The translations under genes were made by a program, and so were the position numbers. The notes under the pieces are model-generated. The model ran no database searches and was not told where the DNA came from. It was given only the letters and a program-made list of their open reading frames with translations. A DNA stretch of 64,000 nucleotides from contig JAJIYY010000006.1 of assembly GCA_022702485.1 (NCBI GenBank), positions 2,108,001 to 2,172,000 of the forward strand, written 5' to 3'. Position 1 is the stretch's first letter. Each line of letters begins with the position of its first letter. Below, piece after piece: positions 34,401 through 44,945 of the stretch. The DNA is from Simplicillium sp. C3G150-2. Taxonomy: Eukaryota; Ascomycota; Sordariomycetes; Hypocreales; Cordycipitaceae.

Positions 34401-36803
34401 CTGAATTTGACTTTAGCCATCAAATCAATGCCCTCGCCAATTAACTTTGCTCCTCATACCTCTCCCTGTGGTACCTTGCCAGCCACTTGTTAAACTTTTC
34501 GAGCGTCTTATCGTGCCAGGCCTAGAGCCCCTCAAAGCCAAATAAATTACGACTCTACTACTTCCTGATTCGATCTGGTGTCCAGCCCATCGGTAAACGC
34601 TAACTCGACCTCTCGGCTTGTTCCATGCCACTCAGACGACAGAGAAGAAAAATTAAGAGAGAGGGAAGAAAATTTGCGGCTATTGAATCAAATCGCAAAC
34701 TAGGTCATGTCGTGTCAATATCCGTCGATAGCAACACGCCACGTCCCGCACCCGTTCCTTTTTTGGGCATGGTTTGGGACTCTTGACAGGTCGGTCGATG
34801 AAGACATGTTATGGAGGTGACGCGACCATCGAATCTTCGCAGCTTCAAAGGTTAAACAAAAAAGGACAGATGCAATGAAACCCTTGAATGCGTCGATTGG
34901 TCCCCCTCGTCGCACAATTGAGTGCTGTCCCCCCCGCAAATGAATTTGAATCTAGTCCCTTCCGCTGGCGTTTTTTGACTCTAGTCTAGCGGAGTGTTCC
35001 CGCCGACAGGGAGCTCCAGCCGAAGGAAAATCAAATGACCCTTCTGGTGCTTGCAATCGCATCACTGATGACTGGTATGGAAGGTGGTTTCAGCAACAGA
35101 CTCGATCCGGAGTTGAGGTCCAGCGGGCTTTGGTATGTAAATTCTCCACAGCAGCCTTACTGGCGATGAGCAGCACGGTGAGCAACCACAAAGATGGCCG
35201 CGCGCGGCGTGCAAGTAGTCGGCGAGGTGATGCCAGGGCCAGAGCCTCAACTGAATCTGTAGGCTGGTCTCCCGGACTGGGTCTGGTTCCGGTGGGTCGA
35301 AAAAATCGATATTTGCAGCATCTAGTTGTGATTGCGGTTATCAAATATCGACGATTGATGTCATTGACTTTTGGGTCTCCATGCTACGCACATACGTTGG
35401 CACAATCATTCATACTGCATTCTGACCTAATTCCACAATCTTCAGGTCAGTCAATTAGTTTCTGACCGGAATTAACTGGAGCAATCATCGCTTGTTTACA
35501 CGCCCCCCCAAGGTAGGCCAATGTGCATGGATGATGATCAGTGACAGGGGAGGTTGAGCAAATGACTTTGGTTATCCCCGGACTCGGACTCGGCATTTTG
35601 CTGCGCTGGGCGAGGGCGAAGCGAGTTGACTATGCTGCCTTTGTGTCACGGAACACTGTAATTACGGCGCTGCTGCCTTTCTAGAAGGATGGATTGAAAT
35701 CGCCGCGAGTCGGAGCCGAATGGGCTCGAACGATGCGCAGGCGTACTGTACAGTCAGTAGCCTCTTTTATTATCGGGGTCTGAAACAACTCATCATGACG
35801 TCCATTGTACGATGGCTTGAAAGTTTAACTCTGAACAATCCAAACAAAGTCAAAAAATAACGGAAGATCAGAGGCCAAGTTCTCTCATATGATCCGATAA
35901 TTGTAAACTGCAATTGTTTCATCTTTGACAAAGACACTCGCTACTGACTGGTTAGTCGGACGCCGGGAGCACCGACTCAACGGTTGGAGGTGGGTTCGGC
36001 GCGAAGAGTGGGTGGATGCGTGCATTCGCTGTCGCTGGCTTGAGCAAACGTGTTGTTGTTGCTGTTGCTGTTGCTGTTGTTGTCTCTGCTGCGTGTCTTG
36101 TCTCTCAGCCCTCAATTGCCGCTAATACGCCGCAAGGGTCTTTGCTCCAAGCGAAGTCGAGTTGGAGGGAGGCTTCCCCCATGACCCCTGCGCCGTCGAT
36201 TATTACTCGGAACGGCATCACTACGCGTGGCTGATCCACGCTTCTTTTTAGATTTCTAACATTTTGCATGTTGCTTTGCGTCTGCTTACAGGGGTGGTCA
36301 TTGTTGAAGCTTTCCAAGCCGTTACCAATCATACCATAACCAAGGAGTGGAAGCGGCGTTTGCTGACTTGGTTTTGTTTACAAGGGTGGCCGTTTAAATC
36401 CGATTTTTCCTAGTTTCCACGTACACGCCCCCTCTTTTGCCCACCTTGTTGGAGAGGCGCAAATATACTTGACGCCATTGTGCTATTAGCCAGCCTTGGT
36501 TGCGCCGAACTGGGACAGGAAACTGTCCGAGATAACTAATATGGCTCCGAGGGAACTTGCGGAGACAAACAGTTGTGTGTGTCTATCGCTAATCAGAGTG
36601 TGTGTATCAGTCGTAGGGGCGATCACCGTTGCCACTGCGGAATGCGTTGCGGAGAGAGGTATGATACAATTTGATGCAGATGTGACACTGTTTGGTACCT
36701 CGCTTCGCTATTATTAATTCGGGGTCGGCTCCGTGTGGAACCGACCGAGAAAATTGAGCAACATTGATAGTGTGAAATTAGTTACGGGTCTTCAACAACA
36801 AAT
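31412..36803. other. Gene-free spacer, about 5.4 kb
   Basis: No convincing coding region on either strand; the longest open frames are about 120 codons and featureless. It contains TTTTA pentamers (32020-32039), CTTTACG copies (32935-32955), CATCAGTG copies (33365-33400), GCTGTTAT copies (34110-34130), a GTTGCT run (36051-36083) and ACACGCCCC words (35498, 36423). The part nearest 31412 is the promoter and leader of the Zn2Cys6 gene. Confidence 0.5.
36051..36083. repeat. GTT/GCT trinucleotide-type microsatellite
   Basis: An imperfect run of TTG and CTG triplets in a non-coding spacer. An open frame through it would read poly-Gln or poly-Val but has no other support. Confidence 0.75.
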
Positions 36804-36895
36804 GGCAGAGTGCCTGAGTGGTTAAAGGGTATGACTAGAAACATTCAGTTTATCATATGGTTTCGGCCTCGCAGGTTCGAATCCTGTCTCTGTCG
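36804..36895 (+). tRNA. tRNA-Ser(AGA) with an 11-nt intron
   Basis: The acceptor stem GGCAGAG pairs with CTCTGTC (one G-T), followed by a G discriminator base. A D-arm (CCTGAGTGGTTAAAGG) follows. The anticodon stem TATGA pairs with TCATA. The loop CTAGAA-A carries anticodon AGA (36837-36839), with an intron of about 11 nt (36841-36851) directly after the base 3' of the anticodon. A long variable arm (TGGTTTCGGCCTC) fits serine, and the T-arm GCAGGTTCGAATCCTGT is canonical. A T-run (36901-36907) just downstream is a Pol III terminator. Serine AGA is the usual abundant isoacceptor in fungi. Confidence 0.93.
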
Positions 36896-37906
36896 AGTTG
36901 TTTTTTTGCAATTTCAGACCATTGAAGCAAGCAATTATTTTACACTTCACTTTTTGCTTTGCTTGTAATTTTTTTATTTGTTTTTAAACCACTTCTTCCT
37001 CTCTCTTTCCTCTCTTCGTTTAACGGTAATGACTTCATTATCAATCAATTGTCCGTTCCGCGGACAATTGCACTCGCCACATCTCGTCCCCAATTTCATC
37101 CGCCGATTCATTTTCGACGCCCAAACTCTACTTGCAGTCACACGATTCTTTCCACGTTCCGATTGCGCTGAACCGGAGTTGTTGCAGCCCTTCCAAAATT
37201 CCGGCCTCCTATGATAATGTCATCAATTCATTTCCATTTCCCTGCCAAGAAACTCCCCATCGACGCTAGAAAGAAATTGGCCGTCTTTCTAGAAGCTCGG
37301 AATTGCTTTGCCGTCTATCCCCAATTTTTCATCACGTCAAACCGTCATGAGTCGTAATAGCCTGAGACAAATCACATTAGGCGAGTAAACCCCAATGGGA
37401 AAAAAAAAATCATCCCATGATAACTCCGGTGCTTCTAACCGGCTCGGGATTCGGTTGATGGATCGACACACTCGATACCATTATGTGATGTGATGTTGAA
37501 GTGGTTCAACCGTCAACGGACCAAATCCCGAAGTTTTGTTCACACGCCCCCCCCCCCCCCCCCCCTTCCCCCCTTCGCTTCGCGTTTTGCAAGGTTGCCG
37601 CGCCCGAAGCCGTGTGACTTGCATGAATTTCATTTTAATTGATTTGTGGTTATATTGCAAAAGAAAACTGTTTGTGGCTTGATATTGACATCATCCCTCC
37701 TCGGAGCCTCCCGAGAGTCTTCATAGTCCGCGGACTTGAGCTCCGAGGTGGCTTCAGGATTTGTTCATACCCACGTAGCCCTATTTCTATTTCTATTTCT
37801 GTTTCTTTTTCTTATTTTTTCTTTCTTCTTTAATTTCCGTCTTCTCTCCGTCATATTGTACCACCGATGTCGTCTGCTCGTCATGTGGCATCAAGGCCGA
37901 TGTCGT
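36896..37906. other. Intergenic, about 1 kb
   Basis: Starts with the tRNA terminator. It holds a 19-base poly-C tract (37547-37565) and a CTATTT/CTGTTT run (37780-37812). No gene is seen. Confidence 0.55.
37547..37565. repeat. Poly-C tract of 19
   Basis: An uninterrupted C run preceded by ACACG, in non-coding DNA. Its length may be uncertain in the assembly. Confidence 0.85.
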
Positions 37907-39155
37907 TTAGACGTCATTAAAGATGAACATGCGTGGTTCGTCTTGTTCGCAGACTGCCCACGTCCACACGCTACTGGCGAGGTAGGTAAGGACTGGTGAG
38001 CCAACCATGCCGTAATGTGCTTCTTCAAACATCTTGGGGTCTTTGGCTTTGGCGGCTTCGACTGCTTCAGGTGTGGCTAAAGACAGGAAGTGTTGGCGCT
38101 GGCTGCCCGGAGGTAAGGTCCTGTGGATTTTGTAAGTACTGGCTGATGAAAGGCGTTTGTATGGCGTTGTTCTAGACTTACAATGCATTTCCGAAAATGC
38201 CATGACAGAGACTTGGTTCCTTTTTGAGCAGTCCCTTGTCCCAAACCACGGCCTGAAGCCTCTTGATCGCCTTATCAATGTCCTCATGCAGCTCAGGATA
38301 AAATGGTTTCAGCGACTGCAAACCAAACACAAAGCCACCTGCACCGTGGCAGTACTGAACATACTCAGAGCCATCTACCCTTCCAACTTCAGCAGGAAAG
38401 TTGCCATTCTCCAATTGTAAACTCAGCAGTTTCTCCAGTTGGGGCTTGACCTCCGCAGCCCGTGACGGCGTAGTGAGCACAATCTGCGTAATGTTTCCAA
38501 GTTCACCGTGAGCAGCGCCAGTGTACTTCTTGCTAGCGAAGGTCCAGATCTTCTCCGGGTGATCATCCTTGGCTCGGACCAGAAGATCCGTAAACTGATC
38601 GACAACCTTATTGATAGCCGACGCACTGCTCGGAACCCAATGCCTCACGGCGCGCAACATATACAAAGCCCCCGCAGCACCAAAAACTATTTCCTGCCAA
38701 AAGGGCTCTCTGGTCTCGCCCTCTTTCAGCTCGGTTCTTTTTGTGAGGAACGGCGTGAGCACAGCGAGGAATTGGGAAACGTCATGGTCGCTGCCGGAGA
38801 GGCAGGCTTTGACGGCCGCAAAGGCGATTGCTTCGTCTGAAACACCAAAGTTGTCTGGTACCAGCTCTTTGATGGCTACATCTTCGCGGTCTACTGCCAC
38901 ATAGGCTTCGGCCCATTGGCGGAGGGTTTTGCCTTTGATGTTTAGGTCGGGGTGCATGGCTGAGAGTTGGAGGAACATGTACGCGACGCCGGTGTAGCCG
39001 CCAAAGAGGCCGACGAGGTGGTCTTCCTCATACTTGACGGGAGGGGGTTGCTCGTCGAGGAATTTCTCTAGAGACGAAAGGAATAGGGCATGTGCAGGCT
39101 GGGGGAGGCCCTGCATGGCCATGTCGTTGGGGAAGTGTCTCGGTTCGTCGGACAT
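37907..39155 (-). CDS. LanC-like protein (lanthionine synthetase C-like)
   Basis: Eukaryotic LanC-like proteins bind zinc and can add glutathione to dehydroamino acids in damaged proteins; in bacteria relatives make lantibiotic thioether rings. Exon 1 (39155-38182) and exon 2 (38120-37907) give 395 residues, near the usual LANCL length. The alpha/alpha-barrel motifs show as YTGAAHGELGNI, the GG-type YCHGAGGFVFGL and SLCHGIFGNAL. The Cys in YCHG and the CH in LCHG are the expected zinc ligands; the intron falls immediately after the latter motif. There is no signal peptide, so it is probably cytosolic. No lanthipeptide-like precursor gene is adjacent, so a role in peptide modification is not supported here. 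Confidence 0.92.
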
Positions 39156-40075
39156 GATGGGCTGAGGAGCGTAGCGAGAGGCGATTGGGGTTTGCTGGTG
39201 TGTAATTGAGTGACTTGGAGTGTTAATGTGATGTGATTCAGTCCGGGGAAGGTCCAGGGTGCTGCGGCGATATAAGTATAAACGTTGCCTGGGTGAGACT
39301 CAAGGCTGCCGTATTTTGGACTGAGCGTCGGAGACTATTTGCTGACCGTTATATTTAGATGACGCTGGTCAGTGTCGAATATCGTTGCCTTCGGACTCGG
39401 TTGCCATTGAAGATCCGCCAATTGAGCTTGTGTATTTATTTCAAATTTGTTTTTTTTTTTGGTGATCTTACGTGTCAGTCGACTTTATATTGGGTGAAAT
39501 ACGGCTGAAGGGTTTGTGGAGTGGCAGGTAAGTCATCGGCGCGGCGACCTAATTAGGTACGCCGGTATGGGGTAGTAAGGATGAAGAGACTTTAGTTTCA
39601 GAGATGGTTCACTGCTTTGAAAAAATATTCACTATATATTAAGAATTGCAGTGAGTTGCTGGCTTGCAGTAGCCAGATGAGCGTTGACGGCGTACATATG
39701 TTAGCTATTTTACGAACGTAGTCTGACTCTTCAAAAATATTCCAGACGTATTTCAACATAGGCTTTAACCTGAATTAAATCTTTTCTGTTCTTGTTGAAT
39801 TTATTAAATTTTAGATCTGTGCAATTGTTTGTGGGCGTCGATTAGCGGTGGCCGAACTGAGCCTAGCTTCCCAATGCAGCAACAACAGCGCCAAACAAGG
39901 CACCGCCAACTGCAGCGGCAGCTGTAAATGAGTTGCGAATGATGACGACATAATTTTCTTCACATGCCTCGAAACCTGTCCCAACACAACAACGACCATT
40001 CTTGCTCTCTTCATCTGCAACTGCTTGCATTTGCCAATTAACATCCAATTCAATCACTCTGCACATCAATTCACC
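39156..40075. other. Divergent promoter region, about 0.9 kb
   Basis: Lies between the LanC-like gene (minus) and the RRT8-like gene (plus). It is AT-rich in its central part. The short minus-strand frames at 39811-40165 overlap the next gene's leader and are rejected. Confidence 0.5.
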
Positions 40076-41243
40076 ATGGCCAACGACAAGTCCCGAAGCA
40101 GACGCGCCGCCGAGTCGGTAAACGAAAAGGCGCAAGAAGTAATGTGAGGATCGCGTCAACCTCACACATCAATCAGTGCAGCAAGCTAACAATCACCAGC
40201 AAAGAGGATTACAACAAGGCTAGAGCCATTGCCCTTCAAGCCGCCAAGAGCGGTGCCTACCTCTACCCTTTCAAGGTATTAACTACGCACTACACATCAT
40301 CGGCCCCAAACAAGACGCTAACGCTCACCAGGGCATGTTCTACTTCCTCACCCATCGCTCGCTATGGAAGCCTTTCCTTTCTAAGCTCGGTCCCCTCTTG
40401 ACCTTGTCCGTCAGTGTCATCGCCGGCATGTTCACGTTCACCTACATTCCCCAGCTGGGCTTCCTGCTCATCTTCAACGGTCCCTTGGCCGTCGTGTCGA
40501 CTGTGCTCCTCATTTTGAGTGAGAGCGCAGCCATCATCACTGGAATCGCCCGTGGATGGCTGCTCCAGGATGCCATCCTGGACACCTTTGATGCCACCTT
40601 GGTGTCGCGCAATGCTACCGCCATCGTGAGCGAGGGCAGAGAGCTGAAGAGCGGCAGTGACCCCATGGCCAAGCTGGGCAAGATCCTCAAGAGCCCGTTC
40701 GCCAAGTTTAGCCCCAAGGCTATGGTTCGCTACTTTATTTACTTGCCGCTCAATTTTATCCCCGTTGTGGGTACGGTGGTTTTCATCTATCTGCAAGGTC
40801 GCAGCCGTGGACGTTCTGTCCATGACAGAGTATGTTTACGATGTTATGGTGCTTGCTTACAATTGCTAACAGAGGTAGTACTTCCAATTGAAGAAGTGGA
40901 CCAACAACCAGCGCAGCTCTTGGCTCGAGAGACACCTCGGACCATACACCTCGTAAGTGCCATTATGTTGATGAGGGATCGAAATACTGACCTTGCTAGA
41001 TTTGGCCTCGTTGCCACTGTTTTGGAAATGGTCCCCATCGCCAACATCTTCTTCACCTACACCAACACAGGTACAGTCTCCGAAACTCATTAGCATATTT
41101 TTTTGGGGGTATATCTGCTAACAGAAACAGTCGGTGCTGCTTTGTGGGCTGCTGATATCGAATCCCAGAGCACTTCCATGACCGACGAGACCGCACCGGG
41201 TCTTCGCGAGCTAGCAAACGACGCAGACAAAAAGGAGCTGTAA
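40076..41243 (+). CDS. Outer spore wall RRT8/LDS-type membrane protein
   Basis: Yeast relatives (Rrt8, Lds1, Lds2) sit on lipid droplets and help build the outer spore wall. Six exons (40076-40143, 40200-40275, 40332-40829, 40879-40952, 41000-41070, 41131-41243) total exactly 300 codons including stop, giving 299 residues. After a basic N-terminus (NDKSRSRRAAESVNEKAQE) come the family blocks SGAYLYPFKGMFYFLTHRSL and LGPLLTLSVSVIAGMFTFTY. A long hydrophobic region follows with LGFLLIFNGPLAVVSTVLL. Further on are YLPLNFIPVVGTVVFIYLQG and WLERHLGPYTS-FGLVATVLE, ending in a polar tail (DADKKEL). At least four membrane segments are expected. In filamentous fungi the exact role is unproved. Confidence 0.87.
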
Positions 41244-42198
41244 TCTTAACAACTTGTCCCTTTTGTAGATTCGGGAAAGAAAAAGGAGGATGTGGAGTTG
41301 GTCAAATAGACACAGTATCTTAGTGTTCCGCAGCAAGCTGATTTCCCTATCACACAGCATACTTGATTATGCAGACAGCCTCAATTGCGATACCTAGCTA
41401 GAATAATACATAATAACTGCACGCAAGACGGCCTCATAAACAAAACGGGAAGCGAGTTGTTTGGCCATGTTCAACCACTCTGCATCACTAGCCGCTGGAC
41501 GTTACACCACCACTCGGCTTGTCCTGGACTCGAAGGCCGTTTCACCGTCCCAAAAGAGCACTTACATGTTTCCACAAGCCGTCTTTCTGAGATTGCCAAG
41601 GGCATCACACAAACATGCCCCGGGGTCTAGATTGCAAACCGCCTTCTGGCCATCGGGCGGGAACTCGCGCCCTCTCTGAGCCACAATGAACACCAAAAAC
41701 CGGGAAACGTCGCCGGCCGACAACTGGACAAACAACTGTCCAGCTGTTGGCGCGCAAAATTTTCGTTCTTATAAGACGCGTTTCGTGATGGTCTGACAGC
41801 TGTTTCCATCTGGTGGATGGGGCCTAGAGTTGTGAGCTGGGCGACACGTCTCTCCCTTTGATCTCAGATCAGTCTTTTGTCCTGCGCGTCTCTTCTTGTG
41901 CCTGTTTCTCTTCGTCTGCAAATTATTCCATAATCTTCTCTTTTTCTCGTTTTCATCCTTTTTTTCCTCATCTTGGAAGCTCATCCGTTGGATTCGTCGA
42001 CATCTTGAACATCGTCTTGGTCTTTTTGAATCTTCAAACATCACCGTCGTTCACGATTTCTTTCACTTACATTGACTCCATTCCTTGAATATCACTTTCT
42101 TTTGACAATAGTGAGTTCGTTGGGTGGCGTTTGTGACAATAGGAGAGGTTGGGCTATTGTGACTAACTCTGAATAGGGCCATTTTTCACCTCGTGACA
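41244..42198. other. Intergenic region and 5' leader of the Ser/Thr-rich protein gene
   Basis: A long CT-rich leader (41870-42100) precedes the next gene, and a probable 5'-UTR intron lies at 42111-42176. No coding gene is seen. Confidence 0.55.
42111..42176 (+). other. Probable 5'-UTR intron of the Ser/Thr-rich protein gene
   Basis: GTGAGT donor at 42111, a consensus branch sequence GACTAAC at 42161-42167 and a GAATAG acceptor ending at 42176. This lies 22 bases before the ATG. The 66-nt size fits the introns in this window. Confidence 0.5.
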
Positions 42199-44071
42199 AT
42201 GCCAAAGTCATTCTTTTCGTTCGCCTTTGCGGCTACACTTGCCTGCTTCGCCTTGGCCTCCTTCGCCGAAAAGCCTGCTGCTGATGTCCTTGACTTCAGC
42301 GAGGTCTTTTCTGCTGATCTTGAAGGTCGGGATTCTGGCGATGATGGCTATGGTCTTCCTCCTCCCTACGACTGTGGAACTCCTGTTGTTACCTCTGTCA
42401 CTTCGACTGTCGATGGTAAGTGTTTATTATCTGCAGAAAATTGTACATTCTAACGTGAGATAGATACCACTTCTGTTACTGCCACTGTCACTGTCACTCC
42501 CTCTGAATTCGCAACTTCCTCTGCTTTAGCCGCTACCGCTTCTGCAACCAATGGGACTGTGACTCTCCACAACATCACTTCCACCATCACTGTCACTCAG
42601 CCCTGGTCTACTGCTGTCTCTGGAGCTCCTTTCAATGAGACCAAGACTCTGACTCTGACAGACGTCTTGGCACCAGTTCAGACTTCAGTTGATACCATCA
42701 GTGTTCATGTTTCTGCAAACCACACTCACTCTGCCCACTGGACCAACTCCACCAGTTTGGCTGCTGCAACCTCTACCAACGCTGCTAATGTCATCGGAGC
42801 CACTCTCACGGTCACTTATACGGTATCTCCTACTCCAGCATCGAGCCTGACTCACACTTCAAACACCTCTGTCCGTCCAGTCAATGAGACTGTCACCATT
42901 ACCCTTTGGCCTACTTCGCATGCAAAGTCCACTGTTACTGCAAATGCCACTGCCACTGCCACTACTACTGTCACATCTTCCGCTGCTGTCAAGAGCGATG
43001 TTTTTACCATGACTGCTGATTCCAGCAGCTGGTTCAAATCTTCTGTTCTAGGGACTGCCATTTCCTCCTCTGGCTCTGCTTCTCCCTCGCATGACGCAGT
43101 CACCCTGACCACCACTGTCACTCATTATGGTACCATTGGTGCATCTAGCTCTGTTGAGGCTGCTTCCACTTCTGAGAGTATCCCATACCCAGTCACCAGC
43201 ACTGAGAATGCAGATGCTACAAGTGTTCAGCACACCACTACTGTCACTGAGCAATCTTCCAGCGAGGCTACTCCTGTTGTGTTCACGAGCACCCAGTACA
43301 TTACAGTCACCCAATCCCCATCCATCAGCATTGTCACTGGTAAGTTTCCTATTACAAGTCGCAATGGAGTAGTTACTTACCAATTTATTAGACAAATCTT
43401 CTTCTTTGGCTGTGACCAGCACTGTGACTGAGCAGGTTTCTGCTGAGACGACCACAGTTTCTTCCAGCGACAGCACCTCCTCTGGACAGAGCTCTTCTGA
43501 GTCTGTCTACACTGTTACTGCAACTGGAGCCACTGTCACCGTCACTGTCACCAACTCTGGAACTGTGCCAAACACCACCACCACCTCTGTCCCGCCATAC
43601 CCTGTGGGCAACAGCACGTGCTCTCATGCCACATCTGGTGCTTACACCAACCCAACTAGCGCTGCAGCGATGTGCATCACCATCACTGACAGCTCTACTG
43701 TTGCTACGGAGTGCTTCACTGTCCATCCTATCATTTCTTCTGTCACTGGTGAAGTCATCACTCCTTCTCCTTCTCAGACTGCCAATGCAACTGTTCTCGG
43801 CACATCTTCCTCTCAAAACAACACTGGTGCGTTTACCTCTATCAACCATGCCATGACTTTCACTAACACTGCTACAAAAGCTACGAGTGTGCCTACCACC
43901 TTCGTAACCTCTGTTGCCAGCAGCGGCAGCTCCAGCGAGGAACTGATCCCAACCCACCTGCCACCCAGCCCCAACTTCCCTTGGGGCGGAGACTCGCCAG
44001 CCCATCGTCACCAAAACGTAGCGACTCTCGGCGGCGGCCAGCGTGTTCGGCGATTCTTCAACAGGCTGTAA
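42199..44071 (+). CDS. Secreted Ser/Thr-rich cell-wall or adhesin-like protein
   Basis: Exons 42199-42415, 42464-43339 and 43392-44071 join in frame to 590 residues. The signal peptide (KSFFSFAFAATLACFALASFA) is followed by an acidic segment with PPPYDCGTPVVTSV, then some 450 residues rich in Ser, Thr and Val. Short recurring units (TVTVT, STITVTQPW, TTVTHYGT, TVTEQ) form beta-strand-like Thr/Val repeats expected to be heavily O-glycosylated. Several N-glycosylation sites (NITS, NHTH, NETV) are present. The C-terminus (GGGQRVRRFFNRL) is basic and short, with no hydrophobic GPI-attachment tail, so it may be secreted or held in the wall by other means. No catalytic domain is visible. An adhesin role is inference. 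Confidence 0.85.
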
Positions 44072-44945
44072 TGCAAAACGGGTCTCACAAAGGTCTAAGA
44101 ATGCCTGCAGCGTGCAGCAATAATTGCTTGCGTCATCGGAATTGGGTCAATTCTATTGACAAGAAACTATTGGGGGATGTTTCACTGTAGGACAAAACGT
44201 GTTTGACCACTGACAAGGGGGTTCGGATTGTACGGACTTGTCTGTGGAAATGAAAAGCTGTAACTTGCTCCCTTTTTTTTATTGGCATCCACGAGAGATG
44301 TGGATGTTTTTGCCAAGGACTGGAATTTGGTATTTTCTGTTGCTTTTTACACCATGGTGCTTTTTTTTTTTTTTTGTTACTGTGCAGTCAGTGCCCGATA
44401 ATGAAGGGCCGGAGAATAAAAATGATAATGAAGTTCTTTTTACTTTGATAGTCTCGCAATCTTGATAATCTTGATAGGCTAAATTGACAACGAAACGACA
44501 TCTGATTTGCCGCTGGAAGTTAGTCGCAGCGGTAATCAGCCAAATAAGCTTCCGTCGTCCTGTTGCGTGCGTAAGTTGACGCGAAACCACGCTTGTCTCG
44601 CCAGTCAATGGACGAAGGTATTCGCGTACCCCGCGACCTGCGATTGGCTGGGCGGCCGTTTATGTAATCAACCACCTTGCATTTAACCGTCTCAGATCGG
44701 GTGGGGCGCTCGACCGTACTGACGTCTCCGTCGCTTCCGTAAACCTTGGAACCCTCCACCCGCTGCTGGTGATCGGTTCATCCCTCGACGTGCTCCCTCT
44801 CGCCACTCTTTTAAGCCTCCTTCATTCCATCCATTCTCTCTTTTTATTCCCCCCATCTCCCCATCGCTATTTCCTGCGTCTCTCATCAGATTTCATCGCT
44901 CCGACACCTTTCACCTCGATCTATACCTGCACACTGCGTCCGACC
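44072..44945. other. Intergenic, about 0.9 kb
   Basis: AT-rich 3' sequence of the preceding gene with poly-T tracts (44273-44280, 44361-44375), then the CT-rich leader (44800-44940) of the next gene. No gene is seen. Confidence 0.5.

Noticed and set aside
37907..39155. LanC-like gene as part of a lanthipeptide biosynthesis locus
   Set aside because: No dehydratase, protease, transporter or short precursor gene with a Ser/Thr/Cys-rich core lies nearby.
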